Shown piece by piece: positions 14,123 to 17,287 of a stretch of DNA of 17,287 nt; the first letter of the stretch is position 1; every line of letters begins with the position of its first letter. A model generated the notes under the pieces. It was not told the origin of the DNA, ran no database searches, and saw nothing but the letters and a program-made list of their open reading frames with translations. The stretch is from REEB481 sp044360435 (GTDB lineage Bacteria > Bacteroidota > Bacteroidia > NS11-12g > UBA955): contig JBIKKI010000040.1 in the NCBI GenBank assembly GCA_044360435.1, positions 1 through 17,287 on the forward strand, in the 5' to 3' direction. Made by a program: the position numbers and the translations under genes.

Positions 14123-14939
14123 AACGGCATTGGCCTGCAGCAAACGGGTTGCACTGAATTACAGCACCTCGTTTTCTCTGGGTATTCGCATGTTGTCCAA
14201 CGACTTCCGTTGGGCGGTCTATGCCATTTATGGCTTCGTGCGGCTGGCCGATGAAGTGGTGGACACCTTCCACGATTACGACAAGGCTGCGCTTCTGGCA
14301 GATTTCAAGAAAGAAACCTACCGCGCCATCAGGGAGGGCATCAGCACCAATCCAATCCTGCATTCATTTCAAAAGGCTTGTCGCGAGTTCAATATTGGTG
14401 AGGAACTGATTGAACCATTCTTCAACAGCATGGAGGAAGATTTGGAAAGTGCCACGCACAATGCAGGTTCTTACAGTGAATACATTTATGGTTCTGCAGA
14501 AGTGGTTGGTTTGATGTGTCTGAAGGTCTTTTGCCACGGAAACCAGGAACGCTACGATTTCTTCGTTCCATCAGCGCGGGCACTGGGCTCAGCCTTTCAG
14601 AAGGTGAACTTCATCCGCGACCTGAAAAGTGATTTCGACGACCGCGGACGGGTATATTTTCCCGGGGTGGATTTTTCGGCCTTCAACGACCACCAGAAAA
14701 TGGACATCATCGCCGACATAAAAAAGGATTTTGAACTCGCCTATCAGGGTATCAAAAAACTACCCATCGGCTGCCGCTTCGGGGTGTACACCGCATATCG
14801 TTATTACCTGAAACTGCTCGAGAAAATAGAACGATCCACGGTGCAACACATCATGGAGGAACGCATCCGTATTCCCGACTCACAGAAAATGACGCTGCTC
14901 CTGAAGAGCTATCTGCGGGTGAAGGTAAACGTGATGTGA
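14100..14939 (+). CDS. crtB: Phytoene synthase CrtB
   Basis: This 279-residue enzyme condenses two geranylgeranyl diphosphates to phytoene, the first committed carotenoid step. Both Mg-diphosphate-binding motifs are present: DEVVD (51-55, in FVRLADEVVDTF) and DLKSD (174-178, in NFIRDLKSDFDDRGRVYFP). Also visible are the YSTSFSLG opening, the CLKVFC helix and the ARALGSAFQ segment. ATG 14100 is chosen because GAAAGGA lies about 6 nt before it and the conserved helix starts right after; ATG 14106 is a near alternative. The open frame reaches back to 14019, but that part lies inside crtI in another frame. It is the last gene of the carotenoid operon and ends only 8 bp from the convergent DUF4846 gene, with no visible terminator. 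Confidence 0.95.
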   Translation: MSMELYHKTALACSKRVALNYSTSFSLGIRMLSNDFRWAVYAIYGFVRLADEVVDTFHDYDKAALLADFKKETYRAIREGISTNPILHSFQKACREFNIGEELIEPFFNSMEEDLESATHNAGSYSEYIYGSAEVVGLMCLKVFCHGNQERYDFFVPSARALGSAFQKVNFIRDLKSDFDDRGRVYFPGVDFSAFNDHQKMDIIADIKKDFELAYQGIKKLPIGCRFGVYTAYRYYLKLLEKIERSTVQHIMEERIRIPDSQKMTLLLKSYLRVKVNVM

Positions 14940-14947
14940 TATTTCTT

Positions 14948-15820
14948 TTAACGGAACCTTCTTAACTCATTGTATTGGAACGTCCATTCGGGCGTTTCGA
15001 GTTCTTGTCCATCGTCGGGAACTTTGAACCAAGGCGAAAGCTCAGGTTGTCTGTAATTACGCAATACATGCATATCCTGCGCGGGCATATAGCTCTGGGC
15101 CAGCAGGAAATATCGATTTCCCAGGCTGTCCTGGCACACATCCATCACAATCACAGCGTGTCCCGGACTGCCTCCCTTGATCCATACATCTCCAGACTGA
15201 ACCTCGGTGGCTTTGACTGATTGAAGTTCCCGCTCCAGAGAAAGGGTTCCGGCAAACATGAACACCTGCTTCATCCAGGCGTCGAAACTGCTGCGCCCGG
15301 AATCGGGTTTCTGACCGCATGCCCAGCTGGTTTGATTTCCGTTCACTTTGACCCTGCAACCCCGCATCCATTGATCGAAACGGCAGGAAAAGTTGTTGGT
15401 GAAGTTAAAGTGCAGCTGGGTGTATGCTTTTTTCTGATACAAATATTCTGCCCGCAGGCGCATCACCGCATCGGCGCATTGCTGCAGGTTTTCTGTTCCT
15501 GTATTCAGTTCCAATACAGCCGCATGCGCTGCGCCAACTTTCTCTTGTCCGTCATGATAATATACGGGCGTGCCGTGTGGTTTGAGCGGGAACTGACGCA
15601 GGTAGGCACCAAAACTGCCCGGACTTAAGTCCATGCGCGTGCATCCTTCCGGACATGGAAATCGCGTTGATACCACAGCTCCGGAAGGTATGCCTGAAGC
15701 AACCTTGGCGGCGCTGCCGTTTCCGCGAGTCGTTTCAGGGCGTTTTGAATCAAGAGGCTGGCAGGCCAGGTGCAACAACATGAGACTCAGATGCGCAACA
15801 GGAATAAAACTAATATGCAT
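14948..15820 (-). CDS. DUF4846 family lipoprotein, possible papain-like hydrolase
   Basis: This is a 290-residue exported protein of the DUF4846 family. The N-terminus is hydrophobic and ends HLAC (Cys20), a loose lipobox, so a lipoprotein is likely. Family blocks seen: SFGAYLRQFPLKPHG (69-83), TENLQQCADAVMRLRAEYLY (109-128), a WMRGCRV segment, GDVWIKGGSPGHAVIVMDV (210-228) and LLAQSYMPAQDMHVL (239-253). Cys115 at a helix start, His221 in a G-H-A-V-I-V strand and Gln242 in the next strand have the order seen in papain/NlpC-P60-like hydrolases; this is my inference and the family has no established function known to me. It lies 12 bp after mpl on the same strand, so a role in peptidoglycan peptide turnover is plausible. 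It is convergent with crtB. Confidence 0.82.
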   Translation of the reverse strand: MHISFIPVAHLSLMLLHLACQPLDSKRPETTRGNGSAAKVASGIPSGAVVSTRFPCPEGCTRMDLSPGSFGAYLRQFPLKPHGTPVYYHDGQEKVGAAHAAVLELNTGTENLQQCADAVMRLRAEYLYQKKAYTQLHFNFTNNFSCRFDQWMRGCRVKVNGNQTSWACGQKPDSGRSSFDAWMKQVFMFAGTLSLERELQSVKATEVQSGDVWIKGGSPGHAVIVMDVCQDSLGNRYFLLAQSYMPAQDMHVLRNYRQPELSPWFKVPDDGQELETPEWTFQYNELRRFR

Positions 15821-15832
15821 ATAAGAAAAGTG

Positions 15833-17182
15833 TTAATGACTGCATTGTTCAATAAGCCCGGGCAGTGATAAGTCGCCGAACTTGCCCGAACTCATCAGCA
15901 GCAAAATGCATGGACCATCGCTTTGGCGCACCTGCTGGATTAAGGCTTCTGATAATTCGCTTCCCGTATGGAAAACGGCCGCCTTGAAAGTTTTTGCTAC
16001 GGCTTCATCGGGCAATACCGGAAGTCGCTTCAGTGCAAATACATGTGGATCGAGGAGCACAAGGCGTTCGTCGGCGGCATCCATACAGCCTGCGTAATCC
16101 GGCAGAAATGCTTCGGACAGGCTGCTGAACGTATGCAGTTCATAGGCGGCTATTAAACGGTGTCTCGGGAACTGTTGTCGCACAGCCTCAACGGTGGCTT
16201 TCAGCTTGCTGGGCGCGTGTGCAAAGTCGCGGTACACATGCAGTGTTTCGCTTTGGTGCATGCATTCCAGGCGTTTGGCCGTACCGGTGAAGCTGGACAC
16301 GGCTTCCAGAAATTCATGACCGGAGATTCCGAGTTCCTGACAAACAAGCATGGCTGCGTTCAGGTTTTGCATGTTGTGTGCCCCGAAGATGGACAAGGGA
16401 TAGTCGCGTCCTTCGAAGGAAGCGATGGTTCGGCCTGCTTCTACGCGCGAGGTGATTCCGTCGTAAGATTGGTTCCGTAGCGGGCGTTCAGCCATCATTT
16501 CCCGAAGCACCGAATCGCCTGCGTACCAAACCACGGTTGCGTCTGACTCCATAGAATCCAGAAATTTCCGGAACTGTTCGTGGTATAATTCCCGAGTAGG
16601 GAATACGTTGATGTGGTCCCAGGAGATGCCGGTAATCACGGCCAAATGGGGACGGTAATGCAGGAATTTAGGCGTGGAATCCAGCGGGCTGGTAAGGTAT
16701 TCGTCGCCTTCCAGGACAACCAGCGGTGCATTGCTCATACGCACCATGCGCTCAAAACCTTCAAGTTGCGAGCCAACCAGATAATCGAAGTCAATACCCC
16801 GATGGCGCAATACATGCATAATCATGGCGGTGGTGCTGGTTTTGCCATGGCTGCCGGCAACTACAACACGTTTTTTGTTGCGGCTGTGTTCGTACAGGTA
16901 TTCCGGAAAGGAATAAATCTGCAACCCGAGGGCCCTCGCACGCAACAGTTCCGGGTTGTCGGCGCGGGCGTGCATTCCCAAAATGATTTGGTCTATCGTT
17001 GTGTTGATGCGCTCCGGATGCCAGCCCAGGCTTTCTGGCAGCAATCCGGCTTGTTCCAGACGGCTGCGGGCAGGATCGAAAATTTCGTCGTCACTGCCAC
17101 TTACCTCATGACCAAGTTGCTGCAGCTCCAGCGCTAGGTTGTGCATCACCGCGCCGCCTATGGCTATAAAATGTATCCGCAT
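15833..17182 (-). CDS. mpl: UDP-N-acetylmuramate:L-Ala-gamma-D-Glu-meso-DAP ligase Mpl
   Basis: Mpl is a Mur-ligase that joins recycled murein tripeptide to UDP-N-acetylmuramic acid using ATP, in the cytoplasm. The 449-residue protein has the length of the family (Escherichia coli Mpl is about 457). Seen in order: an N-terminal Rossmann segment IHFIAIGGAVMHNLALELQQLGHEVSGSD, the ATP loop GSHGKTSTT (110-118, Lys114), the LEGDEY block, LDSTPKFLHYRPHLAVIT and the SWDHINVFPT segment, IFGAHNMQNLNAAM, and FTGTAKRLE with DFAHAPSKLKA in the C-terminal domain. These features point to Mpl more than MurC, its closest relative. The start at ATG 17182 directly precedes the Rossmann strand. It is the first gene of an operon with the DUF4846 lipoprotein. 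Only a degenerate -7 box lies upstream. Confidence 0.88.
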   Translation of the reverse strand: MRIHFIAIGGAVMHNLALELQQLGHEVSGSDDEIFDPARSRLEQAGLLPESLGWHPERINTTIDQIILGMHARADNPELLRARALGLQIYSFPEYLYEHSRNKKRVVVAGSHGKTSTTAMIMHVLRHRGIDFDYLVGSQLEGFERMVRMSNAPLVVLEGDEYLTSPLDSTPKFLHYRPHLAVITGISWDHINVFPTRELYHEQFRKFLDSMESDATVVWYAGDSVLREMMAERPLRNQSYDGITSRVEAGRTIASFEGRDYPLSIFGAHNMQNLNAAMLVCQELGISGHEFLEAVSSFTGTAKRLECMHQSETLHVYRDFAHAPSKLKATVEAVRQQFPRHRLIAAYELHTFSSLSEAFLPDYAGCMDAADERLVLLDPHVFALKRLPVLPDEAVAKTFKAAVFHTGSELSEALIQQVRQSDGPCILLLMSSGKFGDLSLPGLIEQCSH

Positions 17183-17221
17183 CAGGTGGTGAAATTAAGT
17201 CCAAATTATGTGATGTATCAG

Positions 17222-17251
17222 TTGTACGAACCAACGTGCAGTATAATTTTG
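17222..17251 (+). promoter_or_regulatory. Promoter for the gene starting at 17259
   Basis: TTG at 17222-17224, a 19-bp spacer and TAATTTTG at 17244-17251 match the Bacteroidota consensus. The box ends 7 nt before ATG 17259, again implying an almost leaderless message. It lies in the 76-bp gap between the divergent mpl gene and this start. Confidence 0.6.
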
Positions 17252-17258
17252 ACACCCG

Positions 17259-17287
17259 ATGAAAATTGGATTGGTAGGAGGTGGACT
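17259..17287 (+). CDS. Start of a truncated gene, probably a Rossmann-type nucleotide-binding protein
   Basis: Only the first ten codons are in the window: MKIGLVGGGL, where the last codon is CT plus one missing base and must be Leu. A short beta strand followed by GGG is typical of an FAD- or NAD-binding Rossmann start, or of a related ATP-grasp N-terminus such as PurK, whose usual next residue is Gln rather than Leu. Too little is present to name it. A consensus promoter 7 nt upstream supports the start. Confidence 0.5.

Noticed and set aside
16613..17137. Open frame of 174 codons on the plus strand opposite mpl
   Set aside because: It is the antisense shadow of the well-supported mpl gene; no signal, domain or promoter supports it.
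17183..17210. Possible promoter for mpl on the minus strand
   Set aside because: Only a degenerate ATAATTTG is seen with no paired -33 element, so it was not listed as a feature.
1..17287. CRISPR array, tRNA, rRNA, insertion sequence or phage module
   Set aside because: No spaced direct repeats, no cloverleaf-like or rRNA sequence, no transposase or integrase and no terminal inverted repeats were seen.

Overview
The window reads as chromosomal DNA of a member of the Bacteroidota with roughly balanced GC content. Four things support this: two secreted proteins ending in type IX secretion (T9SS) type A sorting domains; families largely confined to the phylum (DUF4294, DUF4846, DUF4369-thioredoxin lipoproteins); Bacteroidota-style promoters (TTG/TTTG, 17-21 bp, TAnnTTTG); and a Bacteroidota-type MtaB and Lgt. 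The finer lineage cannot be fixed from the sequence. No insertion sequence, phage gene, CRISPR array, tRNA or rRNA is visible, and no stretch over 300 bases lacks a gene.

Left part (1-8040, plus strand): a c-type cytochrome overlaps by ATGA a large secreted beta-propeller-like T9SS cargo, which overlaps truB (tRNA pseudouridine 55). Then come a DUF4369-thioredoxin lipoprotein, a PhoB/OmpR-type response regulator without a partner kinase, mtaB (tRNA ms2t6A37 methylthiolation), lgt (lipoprotein maturation) and a DUF4294 protein.

Middle (8015-9796, minus strand): a 69-residue Ala/Pro-rich lipoprotein with its own promoter and a strong hairpin terminator, followed by a three-gene operon: a protein that is essentially only a T9SS sorting domain, an SSAT-like N-acetyltransferase and a rhomboid protease. 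The rhomboid gene overlaps the DUF4294 gene tail to tail.

Right part (9980-14939, plus strand): a compact carotenoid operon, crtD - cruF - crtZ - crtI - crtB. CrtB makes phytoene, CrtI desaturates it to lycopene, CruF hydrates a psi end, CrtD adds the 3,4 double bond, and CrtZ hydroxylates a beta ring. The set predicts a monocyclic hydroxylated carotenoid of the saproxanthin type, or a mixture with zeaxanthin. The required lycopene cyclase is not in the window, nor is a ketolase.

End (14948-17182, minus strand): mpl (muropeptide recycling ligase) is followed 12 bp later by a DUF4846 lipoprotein, possibly a papain-like hydrolase. A further plus-strand gene begins at 17259 behind a consensus promoter and runs off the window.

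In the hunt I found no clearly new multi-gene system. The most interesting signals are the DUF4846-Mpl pair, the sorting-domain-only T9SS protein with its acetyltransferase and rhomboid, a promoter embedded in an upstream terminator, an 11-bp-spaced direct repeat before the response regulator, and promoters lying only 7-9 nt from start codons.
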